Assembly (NCBI GenBank): GCA_965229335.1 | Contig: OZ245874.1 | Location: forward strand, 2,294,001-2,358,000 | Direction: 5' to 3' | Length of the DNA: 64,000 bases | Source of the DNA: JAFKFH01 sp017307375 | GTDB lineage: Bacteria > Pseudomonadota > Alphaproteobacteria > Ferrovibrionales > Ferrovibrionaceae | In this document: positions 17,279-26,159 of the stretch, in pieces | Layout: every line of letters starts with the position of its first letter | Position numbering within the stretch: the stretch's first letter is position 1 | The notes under the pieces: model-generated | The model's input: only the letters and a program-made list of their open reading frames with translations | The model's database searches: none | Told to the model about the DNA's origin: nothing | Made by a program: the position numbers and the translations under genes

Positions 17279-17455
17279 GTGCTGCTGTCTCGGCCTTCGC
17301 TGTCGGGTTACCAGTCGGTCGACAGGGTAGGGTGCGATGACTGGCCGATCAAGTGTTCCGGCTCCACAGCCGGGCCGTGTGGAACAGGCGCGGCCGCGCG
17401 GGGGTTACCGATCGCCGCCCGATACCGCGGACAAGCCCGGGCGATGGCAACGGGC

Positions 17456-17484
17456 TTTGCCCCGCCGCCGGCCCCGGGTACAAT
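17456..17484 (+). promoter_or_regulatory. Sigma-70-like promoter of the universal stress gene
   Basis: TTTGCC at 17456-17461 and TACAAT at 17479-17484 are separated by 17 bp. Predicted transcription starts near 17491, followed by GGGGAGG at 17508-17514 and the ATG at 17520. The rest of the 241-bp gap to the MoxR start shows no gene. Confidence 0.55.
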
Positions 17485-17519
17485 AGCGCCCATAGTTCAA
17501 TCCGGACGGGGAGGCTGTC

Positions 17520-18347
17520 ATGACGATCCGGAAGATCCTCCTGCCGCTCAGCGGCGGGGACGACGATGTGCGACTGGGTACCGTGGCCCTGCAACTCGGC
17601 GAAAGCTTCGGGGCGCAGGTCGAGTTCCTTCACCCGGCGATCGACCCGCGCGATGCGGTGGCCTTCGTCGGCGAGGGCATGACGGCCGCGATGATCGAGC
17701 AGATCGTCAATGCCGCCGAGCAGGAAGGTGCCACCCGCGCCACGCGGGCGCGCGCCCTCTACGACCGGCTGATCCGCGACTACGGTGCCGGCGCGAAGAC
17801 GGCGTATGTCGAACGTTCCGGTCCCGAGGACGACGTGGTCGCCGAGGCCGGCCGGCTCGCCGACCTTATCCTGGTGGCCCGGCCCGGCGCCGATGAAGGG
17901 CCGACGCCGGTGGTGCAGGCCTGCCTGAAGGATACCGGGCGGCCGGTCCTGATCGTGCCGCCGAAGACCACGGATATTTCCTTCGGCAAGCGCGCGATCG
18001 TCGCCTGGAACGGTTCGATCGAGGCCGGGCGGGCGCTGAAGGGCGCCTTGCCGTTCCTGGCCCGGGCCGAGCAGGTCGAGGTGCTGTCGGTCAAGGAGGG
18101 CACCCCGGAAGGCCCGAGCGGCGGCGACGTCGTCGACTACCTGCGGCTTTGCGGCATCACCGCCTCGTCGCGCGACCTGCCGCTGTCCGGCGGCCATGCC
18201 GGCCAGGCGGTGATGGCGGCGGTCGGGAACTGCGACTTGCTGGTCATGGGGGCCTATTCGCGCAGCCATATGCGCCGCCTGATCTTCGGCGGCGTGACCG
18301 CGGAGGTGCTGGCCCGGGCCGAGATGCCGGTACTGATGAGCCACTGA
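17520..18347 (+). CDS. Universal stress protein with two Usp domains
   Basis: A 275-residue tandem Usp protein. The N-terminal domain opens with IRKILLPLSGGDDDVRLGT. The C-terminal domain starts near residue 155 (GKRAIVAWNGSIEAGRALKG) and ends with the nucleotide-binding glycine pattern in MGAYSRSHMRRLIFGGVTAE, the G-x2-G-x9-G type loop slightly altered. Such proteins bind ATP or other small molecules and accumulate under stress. It has its own promoter and terminator, so it is monocistronic. Confidence 0.9.
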   Translation: MTIRKILLPLSGGDDDVRLGTVALQLGESFGAQVEFLHPAIDPRDAVAFVGEGMTAAMIEQIVNAAEQEGATRATRARALYDRLIRDYGAGAKTAYVERSGPEDDVVAEAGRLADLILVARPGADEGPTPVVQACLKDTGRPVLIVPPKTTDISFGKRAIVAWNGSIEAGRALKGALPFLARAEQVEVLSVKEGTPEGPSGGDVVDYLRLCGITASSRDLPLSGGHAGQAVMAAVGNCDLLVMGAYSRSHMRRLIFGGVTAEVLARAEMPVLMSH

Positions 18348-18366
18348 CGATATCTGGCGATATATC

Positions 18367-18397
18367 GGCCCTGCGGCTGATATTCAGCCGCAGGGCC
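18367..18397 (+). terminator. Hairpin downstream of the universal stress gene
   Basis: A 14-bp perfect stem: GGCCCTGCGGCTGA at 18367-18380 pairs with 18384-18397 around a 3-nt loop. It lies 20 nt after the Usp stop. The downstream T run is very short (CTTGCC), so it may be a weak or factor-assisted terminator. The next gene starts 38 nt later. Confidence 0.65.
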
Positions 18398-18434
18398 CTT
18401 GCCGTGGGGCCCCGGCCTCTATAGCTTGCCGGGC

Positions 18435-19175
18435 ATGAGCGACGAGCAGAAGACCCTCCTTCTCACCGGCGCCAGCCGTGGGATCGGCCATGCCACGGTC
18501 AAGCGTTTCAGTGCGGCCGGCTGGCGCGTATTGACCGTTTCGCGCCATGCGTTCTCGCCCCACTGCCCGTGGGAGGGTGGCGAGGCCAACCATGTCCAGC
18601 TCGACCTGGCCGATGTCGACGGCCTGCCGCGCGCGATCGACGGCCTGCGCGCCAAGCTCGACGGCGGCAAGCTGCATGCGCTGGTCAACAATGCCGGCAT
18701 CTCGCCGAAGGGGCCGGGCGGCGCGCGGCTCGGGGTGCTCGAAACCGACTTCGCGACCTGGATGCAGGTCTTCAACGTCAACCTGTTTTCGACCGCGCTG
18801 CTCGCCCGCGGGCTGTTTGCCGAGCTGAAGGCGGCGCAGGGCTCGATCGTCAACGTCTCTTCGATCGCCGGCTCCAAAGTTCATCCGTTCGCCGGTGTCG
18901 CCTATGCCTGCTCGAAGGCGGCGCTGGCTGCCTTGACGCGCGAGATGGCGCATGATTTCGGGCCGCACAACGTGCGCGTCAACGCGATCGCGCCGGGCGA
19001 GATCGACACCGCGATCCTGTCGCCGGGCACCGACGAGATCGTCCAGCGCGAAATTCCGATGAAGCGGCTGGGCAAGCCCGAGGAAGTCGCGGCGCTGATC
19101 TACTTCCTGTGCACGCCGCCATCATCATACGTGACGGGCGCGGAAATCCACGTCAATGGCGGTCAGCACGTCTAG
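18435..19175 (+). CDS. Short-chain dehydrogenase/reductase (classical SDR)
   Basis: A 246-residue NAD(P)-dependent oxidoreductase. The cofactor motif is TGASRGIGHA, then NNAGISPKG, the catalytic Ser in VNVSSIAGSKV, and the YxxxK pair in VAYACSKAALAAL. A TATAGC box at 18420-18425 lies just before the ATG with no Shine-Dalgarno sequence, which suggests a leaderless transcript beginning at or near the start codon. The closing segment YVTGAEIHVNGGQHV is typical. Substrate unknown. Confidence 0.92.
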   Translation: MSDEQKTLLLTGASRGIGHATVKRFSAAGWRVLTVSRHAFSPHCPWEGGEANHVQLDLADVDGLPRAIDGLRAKLDGGKLHALVNNAGISPKGPGGARLGVLETDFATWMQVFNVNLFSTALLARGLFAELKAAQGSIVNVSSIAGSKVHPFAGVAYACSKAALAALTREMAHDFGPHNVRVNAIAPGEIDTAILSPGTDEIVQREIPMKRLGKPEEVAALIYFLCTPPSSYVTGAEIHVNGGQHV

Positions 19176-19214
19176 CGACGCGCTGGCCGGGAGGGGGCAT
19201 AGGGCCGGGGGGCC

Positions 19215-20144
19215 ATGCAGGTCCATCATTTCGAATACAGCGGTGCCGACGGCCTCGCCGTCTTCGCCTATCGCTGGCTGCCCGACGATGTCGAGCCGCG
19301 CGCCATCATCCAGATCAGCCATGGCCTGGCCGAGCATGCCGGGCGCTATGCCCGGCTTGCCGAGGCGCTGACCGCCCAGGGCTACGGCGTCTATGCCAAC
19401 GATCATCGCGGCCATGGCCGTACCGCCGAGGTCGTGACCGATCTCGGCCATCTCGCCGACCACGACGGCTGGACCAAGCTGGTCGCCGATGTCGAGACGC
19501 TCTATCGCCGGATCGACGCCGAATGGCGTGGCGTGCCGATCGTGCTGCTCGGCCATTCGATGGGGTCGTTTGCCGCGCAGCAGTTCCTCTACCAGCATGA
19601 CGGCCGGCTGGCCGGGGCGGTGCTGTCGGCCTCGAACGGGGCGCCGCCGCCGATCGCCTGGGTCGGGTTGCAGCTTGCCCGGTTCGAACGCTGGCGCCTC
19701 GGCCCCCGCGGCCGTTCGACACTGCTGCAGCGCATGGCCTTCGGCGATTTCAACCGCCGCTTCGGCCAGACCCGTACCGAGTTCGACTGGCTCAGCCGCG
19801 ACACGGTCGAGGTCGACCGCTACATCGCCGATCCGCAATGCGGCTTCAGCCCGACGGTTCAGACATGGATCGACCTTCTGTCGGCACTGGGTCCGCTGTC
19901 GCGGCCCGAGATGCAGGCCAGGATCCCCAAGCACCTGCCGATCTGGATCATCGCGGGCAGCGAGGATCCCGTGTCCGACAATACCCGCGGGCTTGAACAG
20001 CTGCTGGCAGCTTACGGCCAGGCAGGGCTGAAACGCGTCGAGTACAAGTTCTATCCGGGCGCGCGACACGAATTGTTCAACGAAACCTGCCGGGCCGAGG
20101 TCGTGGCCGACCTGCTGGCCTGGCTCGATGCAGTGAGCGTGTGA
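19215..20144 (+). CDS. Alpha/beta hydrolase, monoacylglycerol-lipase-like
   Basis: A 309-residue hydrolase. The N-terminal part carries the lysophospholipase/monoglyceride-lipase pattern ISHGLAEHAGRYARLAEAL and YANDHRGHGRT. The nucleophile motif is GHSMGS with Ser115. The acid is probably in AGSEDPVSDN, and the His in YPGARHELFNE. The insertion between strands 6 and 7 forms the lid. No signal peptide. It likely cleaves a fatty-acyl monoester. It is followed by a DUF1254 gene starting at its stop codon (TGATG). Confidence 0.88.
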   Translation: MQVHHFEYSGADGLAVFAYRWLPDDVEPRAIIQISHGLAEHAGRYARLAEALTAQGYGVYANDHRGHGRTAEVVTDLGHLADHDGWTKLVADVETLYRRIDAEWRGVPIVLLGHSMGSFAAQQFLYQHDGRLAGAVLSASNGAPPPIAWVGLQLARFERWRLGPRGRSTLLQRMAFGDFNRRFGQTRTEFDWLSRDTVEVDRYIADPQCGFSPTVQTWIDLLSALGPLSRPEMQARIPKHLPIWIIAGSEDPVSDNTRGLEQLLAAYGQAGLKRVEYKFYPGARHELFNETCRAEVVADLLAWLDAVSV

Positions 20145-21490
20145 TGATCGATCGTCGACGGCTGATGCTCCTTGGCGCCGCCGCGGGTCTGGCTCCCGCC
20201 CCGGCCGCGGCGCTGGGCGGGCCGGGCACCGCCCGGGATGCCTTCATCTTCACCTTTCCGCTCTACGAAATGTATCGCACCCGGCAGATCGCGCTGGGCG
20301 GCCAGCGGCCGGCGCAGCCCAACATGTTCGCCCATCGCCGCATCCTGACCGACGACCGGGCGCGCGAGGTGACGACGCCGAACAACGACACCCTTTATTC
20401 CTCGGCTTGGCTGGATCTGCGGGGCACGGCGCTGCTGCTGTCGCTGCCGGACACCGGCGACCGCTACTACTCGGCGGCGCTGATGGACATGTACACGAAC
20501 AATTTTGCCTGCCTCGGCCGCCGCACCACCGGGACGAAGGCCCAGGAGGTGGTGATTGCCGGCCCGGGCTGGCAGGGGGAGGCGCCAGCCGGGCTGAAGG
20601 TCATCCGTTCGCCCACGCCGTGGGCCTGGGCGCTGTGCCGCTTTCTGGTCGACGGCCCCGACGACCTGCCGGCCGTCCATGCACTGCAGGACAAATGCGT
20701 GCTGACGCCGCTCTCGCGCGGCGGCGGCATGACCTTCGCCACGCCGACCGAGGCGCCACCCTCGGACAAGCCCAATGATCCTGCCGCCTACGTGCCGCTG
20801 GTCAATCGATTGCTGGCCGAGAATCCGCCGCCCGCCCGCGACAACATGGCGCTGGCGCGCTTCGGCGATGTCGGCGTGCGGCCCGATGCTTCGGGCAGCG
20901 CGCTGTCGCTGATCGACCGGGGCATCTGGTATGCGGGCCTGCTGTCGGCCCGCTCGGCGATGAAGGATGCCGGGGCGGCAGTCGGCAAGCCGGTCGACGG
21001 CTGGATCAGGCCGCCGCGCGAGATCGGCAATTTCGGCGACGACTACATGCTGCGCGCCATCATCGCGCTGATCGGCCTGGGCGCCCTCGAACAGGCCGAG
21101 GCGATCTATATCTCGGCCAACACCGACGCCAACGGCGCCGCCCTCGACGGCGGCGCCCGCTATCGCCTGCGTCTTGGCCCGGGCGACCTGCCGCCGGTCG
21201 ATGCCTTCTGGTCGCTGTCGATGTACGAACTGACCCCGGACGGCCGTTCCTTCTTCACCAGCAATCCGATTGGCCGCTACGCGATCGGCGACCGGACCCG
21301 GGGCTTGGCGCGCGCGACCGACGGGTCGATCGAAATCGCCATGCAACGCGAACCGCCGGAGGGGGCGTTGCGCGCCAACTGGCTGCCGACTCCGTCCGGG
21401 CCGTTCCGGGTGACGTTGCGTGCCTATCAGCCGAAACCGGCGATGCTGGACGGCAGCTACCGCCCGCCCGGGATCGTGCGGCTGGCCTGA
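20144..21490 (+). CDS. Exported DUF1254/DUF1214 protein
   Basis: 448 residues. The N-terminus (MIDRRRLMLLGAAAGLAPAP) has an RRRLM core and hydrophobic stretch compatible with Tat or Sec export. The DUF1254 part contains FTFPLYEMYRTRQ and TPNNDTLYSSAWLDL. The C-terminal DUF1214 part contains FWSLSMYELTPDGRSFF and FRVTLRAYQPK. The biochemical role of this family is not settled. A GTG at 20141 in the same frame is possible, but the ATG overlapping the previous stop is preferred. Its last 34 bp overlap the convergent sterol desaturase gene. Confidence 0.85.
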   Translation: MIDRRRLMLLGAAAGLAPAPAAALGGPGTARDAFIFTFPLYEMYRTRQIALGGQRPAQPNMFAHRRILTDDRAREVTTPNNDTLYSSAWLDLRGTALLLSLPDTGDRYYSAALMDMYTNNFACLGRRTTGTKAQEVVIAGPGWQGEAPAGLKVIRSPTPWAWALCRFLVDGPDDLPAVHALQDKCVLTPLSRGGGMTFATPTEAPPSDKPNDPAAYVPLVNRLLAENPPPARDNMALARFGDVGVRPDASGSALSLIDRGIWYAGLLSARSAMKDAGAAVGKPVDGWIRPPREIGNFGDDYMLRAIIALIGLGALEQAEAIYISANTDANGAALDGGARYRLRLGPGDLPPVDAFWSLSMYELTPDGRSFFTSNPIGRYAIGDRTRGLARATDGSIEIAMQREPPEGALRANWLPTPSGPFRVTLRAYQPKPAMLDGSYRPPGIVRLA

Positions 21491-22362
21491 GCGCGGATCT
21501 GCTTCGACGTCTGGCGTGAGCCGTCAGGCGACCAGCCCGGGGGACCGAGGACATAGCCCAGCCGCTCGCGCCAGGTTCTTGCCCGGGCCAGATCGGCGGC
21601 GATCGCCACCCATTCGTGCAGGGCGATCCGGATCGGGTTGAAGCTGCCGATATTCCTGACGATGCCGTATCGGCAGGGTTCGGCGTCGTCCTCCGGCACG
21701 AAAGTGCCGAACAGCTTGTCCCAGACGATGAAGATGCCGGCGTAGTTGCGGTCGAGATAGCGCGGGTTCGTCGCATGATGGACCCGATGATGCGACGGCG
21801 TGTTCATCACCGCCTCGATCCAGCGGGGCAGGCGGCCGATCTGCTCGGTGTGGATCCAGAACTGGTAGACGAGGCTGATCCCCTGCTGGAAGGCGATCAT
21901 CGCCGGCGGGAAACCGAGCCAGGCCAGCGGCAGCCAGACGATCCAGGTCATCGCGACCGTGCCGGTCCAGGTCTGGCGCAGCGCCGTCGACAGGTTGTAG
22001 TGCTGGGACGAGTGGTGGTTGACATGCGCCGCCCACCAGACCCGGTGTTCGTGGCTCAGGCGGTGGAACCAGTAATAGGCAAGGTCCTCGAGCGGCAGCA
22101 GCAGCGCGAAGGCCCACCAGCCATAGCCGATATCGAACAGCCGGTGCTGATGGACGGCGACGGTTGCCGCCACCGCCACCCCGCCCAGCAGGATCTTCAA
22201 GGCGAGATTGCCCAGCCCCATGGTCAGCGACGCGGCGGTATCCCTCAGCTCGTAGGCGTCGCGGCCCCGCCAGCGCGCGACGGCGATCTCCAGCAGCAGC
22301 AGCAGGATGAAGGCCGGAATGGCGAGCGCCACCGGGTCGGGCAGCGGCCAGGGTTCAGCCAC
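21457..22362 (-). CDS. Sterol desaturase / fatty acid hydroxylase family membrane enzyme
   Basis: A 301-residue integral-membrane di-iron oxygenase. The histidine boxes are HRLSHEHR, HVNHHSSQHYN and SHHRVHH, with additional His in FWIHTEQIGR. There are at least four transmembrane segments, beginning with PVALAIPAFILLLLLEIAVA. Members hydroxylate or desaturate lipids; the lipid here is unknown. Its start overlaps the stop region of the 130-residue membrane protein gene at 22355-22747 by 8 bp, so the two are coupled. Confidence 0.9.
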   Translation of the reverse strand: MAEPWPLPDPVALAIPAFILLLLLEIAVARWRGRDAYELRDTAASLTMGLGNLALKILLGGVAVAATVAVHQHRLFDIGYGWWAFALLLPLEDLAYYWFHRLSHEHRVWWAAHVNHHSSQHYNLSTALRQTWTGTVAMTWIVWLPLAWLGFPPAMIAFQQGISLVYQFWIHTEQIGRLPRWIEAVMNTPSHHRVHHATNPRYLDRNYAGIFIVWDKLFGTFVPEDDAEPCRYGIVRNIGSFNPIRIALHEWVAIAADLARARTWRERLGYVLGPPGWSPDGSRQTSKQIRAQASRTIPGGR

Positions 22363-22747
22363 GCAGCGCCTGCGCCCAACGCGCCGCCGTGTCCGGATCG
22401 GCGGTGATGACGAAGCGCGGGTGAGTGAAGTCGCCGGTGGCGAGCGTCAGCCTGCCGTCCTCGACGTCGATGCGGCCGAGACCGCCGAGGCGTCGGACCG
22501 CCGCCCGGGCGCCGGCCGCGAAGACCACCGCAAATCCGTCCGCCCCGCGGGCCAGCACGACGTCGCCGTTGCGGTCGATCAGCATTGCCTGCGGGATGAA
22601 GCCCGGCAGGTCTTCGGCCAGCCGGCGGATCGCCATACCTTCGTCCAGCTTCAGGCGCCGGCGCCCGCCGGCTGCCGCGACGGCCAACAGCACCAGGGCG
22701 ATGCCGACGAGCGGTACAAGAAATGACAGTGGATCGGTTGGATTCAC
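22355..22747 (-). CDS. Small membrane-anchored protein coupled to the sterol desaturase
   Basis: 130 residues from a GTG at 22747. One transmembrane helix (LSFLVPLVGIALVLLAVAAA) is followed by a basic stop-transfer segment (GGRRRLKL) and a cytoplasmic domain of mixed beta/alpha character (AMLIDRNGDVVLARGADGFA). I recognise no family. The open frame continues upstream past 22747, but that part overlaps the divergent kinase gene and lacks conserved features. The 8-bp overlap with the desaturase start suggests an accessory role. Confidence 0.65.
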   Translation of the reverse strand: MNPTDPLSFLVPLVGIALVLLAVAAAGGRRRLKLDEGMAIRRLAEDLPGFIPQAMLIDRNGDVVLARGADGFAVVFAAGARAAVRRLGGLGRIDVEDGRLTLATGDFTHPRFVITADPDTAARWAQALRG

Positions 22748-22844
22748 GGCCCGTTTACGCTTTCTTGGCCTGATAGGCGGCACAATCGAGAATATCGATT
22801 GTAAGATTGCTCGGGAAACGACCAAGACGCAAGATGATTGCGCG

Positions 22845-25301
22845 ATGAACCAGATGCGCGACGAAGCAGCGCTGCTCGGACCGGCAGTATTGATTGCCGA
22901 GGGCAATCCCGCCTTGCGGGAAGTCACCCGGCGCACGCTGTCGCGCATGCGGCTCAACGATCGCCCGGTCGCGGTGCTGACCGCTGCGACCGTCATCGAC
23001 GTGCAGAACCTGCTGAAGATGCGTGACGACATCGCGGTCGTGCTGCTCGATGCCGATCTCGACGGCACCGATCGCGGGCTCGGCCTAGCCTCCTACATTC
23101 GCGCGGTGCTGCGCAACCGGCTGGTCCGCATCGTCGTGATGGGCGGGGTCAAGGCGGGCCGTTCGGAAGCCAATCTGTTCGAATGGTACGAGATCAACGA
23201 TTATCGCGAGCGCGAGGAACTGGTCGGCGGCCGGCTGACCGCCTGTGTGGCCGCCGCGCTGCGGGCCTTCGCCGAGGTTCGCGCCCTGGCCGAGACGCGG
23301 CGCGACCTGGAGAATGCCGCGCAGGCGCGGGCCGAGGCCGAGGCGGCGAATGCCGCCAAGACCGCCTTCCTCGCAACGATGAGCCACGAGATCCGCACGC
23401 CGATGAACGGCGTGCTCGGCATGATCGAACTGCTGGAGCAGACCCGGCTCGAGCGCGAACAGCGCCGGATCGTCGAGCTGGTGCAGGATTCGGCGGTCAC
23501 CCTGCTGAAGATCATCGACGACATCCTCGACTTCTCCAAGATCGAGGCCGGAAGGCTCGAACTCGAGGGCGAAGCCTTCTCGCCGCTGACGCTGGTCGAA
23601 TCGCTGGTCGCCATGCTGGCGCCGCAGGCCCGGCGCAAGGGCGTCGGCCTCGTCGGCTTCGTCGATCCCGACCTGCCCGACAGCGTGCTGGGCGATGGTA
23701 CGCGGCTGCGCCAGATCCTGTTCAACCTGATCGGCAACGCCCTAAAGTTCACCGAGGCCGGCGAAGTCACGGTGCGCCTGATCCCGGCCGACGGCATGCC
23801 CGGCCGGATCGCCATTCACTTCGAGATCGCCGATACCGGCGTCGGCATGACCGAGGAGCAGCTGACCCGGCTGTTCAAGCCGTTCATGCAGGCCGATCTG
23901 TCGACCACCCGCCGCTATGGCGGCACCGGCCTCGGCCTGTCGATCTGCCAGCGACTCGTCGAATTGATGGGCGGCGAGATCCTGGTCGAAAGCGACGAGG
24001 GTGTCGGTTCGGTCTTCCGCTTCACCCTGTCCTTCGGCGCCGATCCGTCGGTGCTGCCGGGGCCGCCCGATCTGCGGCTTGCCGGGACGCGCATCCTGCT
24101 TGTCGAGGAAAGTGCCGCCAAGCTGCAGCAACTCGCCCGCTATCTCGAGGCGGCCGGGGCCGAGGTGGCCGTCGCTCTCAACGCGGCCTCGGCGCTTTCC
24201 GCAATCGAGAGCGCATCCGGCGGCCGCTTCGATGCCGCGATCCTCGGCGCGGCGCGGGCCGAGCCCGATGGTATCGCACTGGCCCGGGCCGTGGCCGAGG
24301 CGGCCGGCGACCCGCCGCCACTCGCGGTCCTGCTGCTGCCGGGTGGCGGCGAGACCCCGTCGCATGTGCCGGGTTTCGCCGGTATCTGGCAGCGGCCGTT
24401 GCGGCGCCGTGCGGTGCTCGACGAACTGGCGCTGTGGCTCGGCCTTGCCCCGGCGACCGCGCCGGCCGCATCGCAGGCGGCGGTGCCGTCGCGCTGGTGC
24501 GCCGGCAATACGCTGCGCGTGCTGGTGGCCGAGGACAACGACGTCAACCGCGAGGTGATCGCCGGCCAGCTCGGCATGCTCGGCCTGGAGCACGACCTGG
24601 CCGGCGACGGGCTCGCCGCCCTCGCCGCCTATCGTCACGGCTGCTACGACCTCGTCATTACCGACCTGCGCATGCCCGAACTGGACGGCATCGAACTGGC
24701 CCGTGCGGTTCGCGAACTGGAGGCGGCGGAGGCGCGCGCACGCGTGCCGCTGATCGCGATCACGGCGAATGCGACGGTCGAGGACGCCGAAGCCTGCCGC
24801 GCTGCCGGCATGGACGATTTCCTGGGCAAGCCGGTCCGCCTGGCCCGGTTGCGCGACTGTCTCGCCCGCTATCTGCCGCTGGCCCCGGTGCCCACGCCGC
24901 CCCCGGCGCCGCAGCCGACGGCGGTCGGTCCCGGGCTGACCGGCGACAGCTTCACGGATGCCCCGCCGATCGATCTCGGCCATCTCGCGTCGATGATCGG
25001 CGACGATCCCTGGCTGCAGCGCCGCATGCTCGACCGCTTCATCGAAACGACGCGCCCGCAGCTCGGCCAGCTCGACCAAGCGATCGCCGGCAGCGATGCC
25101 GAGGCCGCCTGCGATATCGCCCACTCGCTCAAGGGGGCGGCAAACAGCGCCGGGGCCAACCGGCTGGCCCTGCTGGCGGCCGATGTCGAGCTTGCCTGCA
25201 GGGCCGCCTGCTGGGGTGAGGCCGAAGTCCTGATGGGCCAGGTCGGCCATGCGCTCGACCGGGCCCAGGCCTATGTAGAATCATTGCAGACGATAACATG
25301 A
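22845..25301 (+). CDS. Hybrid sensor histidine kinase with N-terminal receiver, two C-terminal receivers and HPt
   Basis: 818 residues, no membrane segment. Domains in order: a receiver variant (15-150; acceptor in VVLLDADLDG; ends with FEWYEINDYREREEL, the hallmark of receivers found with DUF3369), a coiled coil (155-175), HisKA with His181 (ATMSHEIRTPMNG), HATPase (NLIGNALKF, DTGVGM, GTGLGLS), a receiver without the acceptor Asp (AAILGAARAEPDG), an intact receiver (LVITDLRMPELDG) and HPt (IAHSLKGAANSAG). This is a cytosolic phosphorelay protein. A CheY-like gene follows after 36 nt and is a probable partner. Confidence 0.9.
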   Translation: MNQMRDEAALLGPAVLIAEGNPALREVTRRTLSRMRLNDRPVAVLTAATVIDVQNLLKMRDDIAVVLLDADLDGTDRGLGLASYIRAVLRNRLVRIVVMGGVKAGRSEANLFEWYEINDYREREELVGGRLTACVAAALRAFAEVRALAETRRDLENAAQARAEAEAANAAKTAFLATMSHEIRTPMNGVLGMIELLEQTRLEREQRRIVELVQDSAVTLLKIIDDILDFSKIEAGRLELEGEAFSPLTLVESLVAMLAPQARRKGVGLVGFVDPDLPDSVLGDGTRLRQILFNLIGNALKFTEAGEVTVRLIPADGMPGRIAIHFEIADTGVGMTEEQLTRLFKPFMQADLSTTRRYGGTGLGLSICQRLVELMGGEILVESDEGVGSVFRFTLSFGADPSVLPGPPDLRLAGTRILLVEESAAKLQQLARYLEAAGAEVAVALNAASALSAIESASGGRFDAAILGAARAEPDGIALARAVAEAAGDPPPLAVLLLPGGGETPSHVPGFAGIWQRPLRRRAVLDELALWLGLAPATAPAASQAAVPSRWCAGNTLRVLVAEDNDVNREVIAGQLGMLGLEHDLAGDGLAALAAYRHGCYDLVITDLRMPELDGIELARAVRELEAAEARARVPLIAITANATVEDAEACRAAGMDDFLGKPVRLARLRDCLARYLPLAPVPTPPPAPQPTAVGPGLTGDSFTDAPPIDLGHLASMIGDDPWLQRRMLDRFIETTRPQLGQLDQAIAGSDAEAACDIAHSLKGAANSAGANRLALLAADVELACRAACWGEAEVLMGQVGHALDRAQAYVESLQTIT

Positions 25302-25337
25302 CGGCCGCCGTCGAACGGCCGGTGAGAGGGAGTTGAG

Positions 25338-25730
25338 ATGGGCCCGCTGGATCGCGAATTCAAACGCATTCTCGTCGTCGAGGATCACGATTTCACCCGC
25401 GACCTGATCGTTCAGCAGTTGACCCAGCTCGGTTTCCGCCAGGTCGACCAGGCGGCGAGCGGGCCGGAGGCGCTGACCAAGCTGGACCCGTTCCCGCCCG
25501 ACGTCGTGATCTGCGACATCAACATGAAGCCGATGACCGGCTTCGAATTCGTCAAGACGATGAAGGCGCGTGTCGGTCGCGAGTGGAACGTGCCCGTGAT
25601 CTTCCTGACCGCGCATGCCAATCCCGAACTGGTCAAGAAGGCGCGCGAACTCGGCGTCACCAACTACCTGGTCAAGCCGACCGACAAGGCCACCTTGTCC
25701 CAGCGCATCGATCGCGCGCTGGCCGGCTAG
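25338..25730 (+). CDS. Single-domain response regulator (CheY-like)
   Basis: A 130-residue lone receiver. The acidic pair is in LVVEDHDF, the phospho-acceptor in VVICDINMKPMTGFEF, the conserved Thr in IFLTAHA and the Lys in YLVKPTDK. No output domain. GGGAG lies upstream of the ATG. It lies directly after the hybrid kinase on the same strand and probably accepts phosphate from its HPt domain or competes for it. Confidence 0.9.
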   Translation: MGPLDREFKRILVVEDHDFTRDLIVQQLTQLGFRQVDQAASGPEALTKLDPFPPDVVICDINMKPMTGFEFVKTMKARVGREWNVPVIFLTAHANPELVKKARELGVTNYLVKPTDKATLSQRIDRALAG

Positions 25731-25751
25731 GCCCGGCCGGACTGCGGGCCG

Positions 25752-26054
25752 TCAGGTGCCGCGCGGCAGCAGCGACAGCAGATGCTGCGCCGGCTGGCCG
25801 CGCCGCGCCGAGAAGCGCAGGGCGGGCGCCACTGCCGCATCGTAGCGGTCCTGCAGCATCAGCCAGTACCAGGGGCCGGTCTTCAACGTGCGGCCCAGCC
25901 GGCAGGCGACCGGCCAGGAAATGCGTCGCTTGTTGGCGATCACCGCGCGCAGCAGCCGGTCCGGAATCCGGGTGATGCGGGCGAAAGCGGCGATGGCGAC
26001 GCGGTCGTCGCCGATCTGGCGACGCAGGATGATGCCGGGTGAAATCGGCAGCAT
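25752..26054 (-). CDS. HigA-like helix-turn-helix protein without an adjacent toxin
   Basis: 100 residues resembling the HigA/VapI addiction-module antidote family. It has the opening SPGIILRRQI, an HTH covering VAIAAFARITRIPDRLLRAV, the segment NKRRISWPVACRLGRTLKTG, and the characteristic WYWLMLQDRYDAAVA. The usual HTH residues are diverged. In HigBA modules the toxin gene lies immediately upstream; here the 105 bp upstream contain no such frame, and the next gene on the strand is a glycosidase. It may therefore be a solitary regulator. It converges with the CheY-like gene. Confidence 0.75.
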   Translation of the reverse strand: MLPISPGIILRRQIGDDRVAIAAFARITRIPDRLLRAVIANKRRISWPVACRLGRTLKTGPWYWLMLQDRYDAAVAPALRFSARRGQPAQHLLSLLPRGT

Positions 26055-26101
26055 GACTTGCCTCCTATCCCGTGACAGGAGACCAGCATGGCAATCACTT
26101 C

Positions 26102-26116
26102 CTAACGGAGTGTTAG
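26102..26116. promoter_or_regulatory. Short inverted repeat upstream of the HigA-like gene
   Basis: CTAAC-GGAGT-GTTAG is a perfect 5-bp-arm inverted repeat in the 105-bp gap upstream of the HigA-like gene. HigA proteins commonly repress their own promoters through short palindromes of this size, so this is a candidate autoregulatory site. The arms are short and could arise by chance. Confidence 0.3.
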
Positions 26117-26159
26117 CCGCGGGCCCAGGCTGAATTTTGTCACAACAGTTGACGAAGCC

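Noticed and set aside
25730..25750. Terminator after the CheY-like gene
   Set aside because: The GGCCCG/CGGGCC stem is only 6 bp with a 9-nt loop and no T run.
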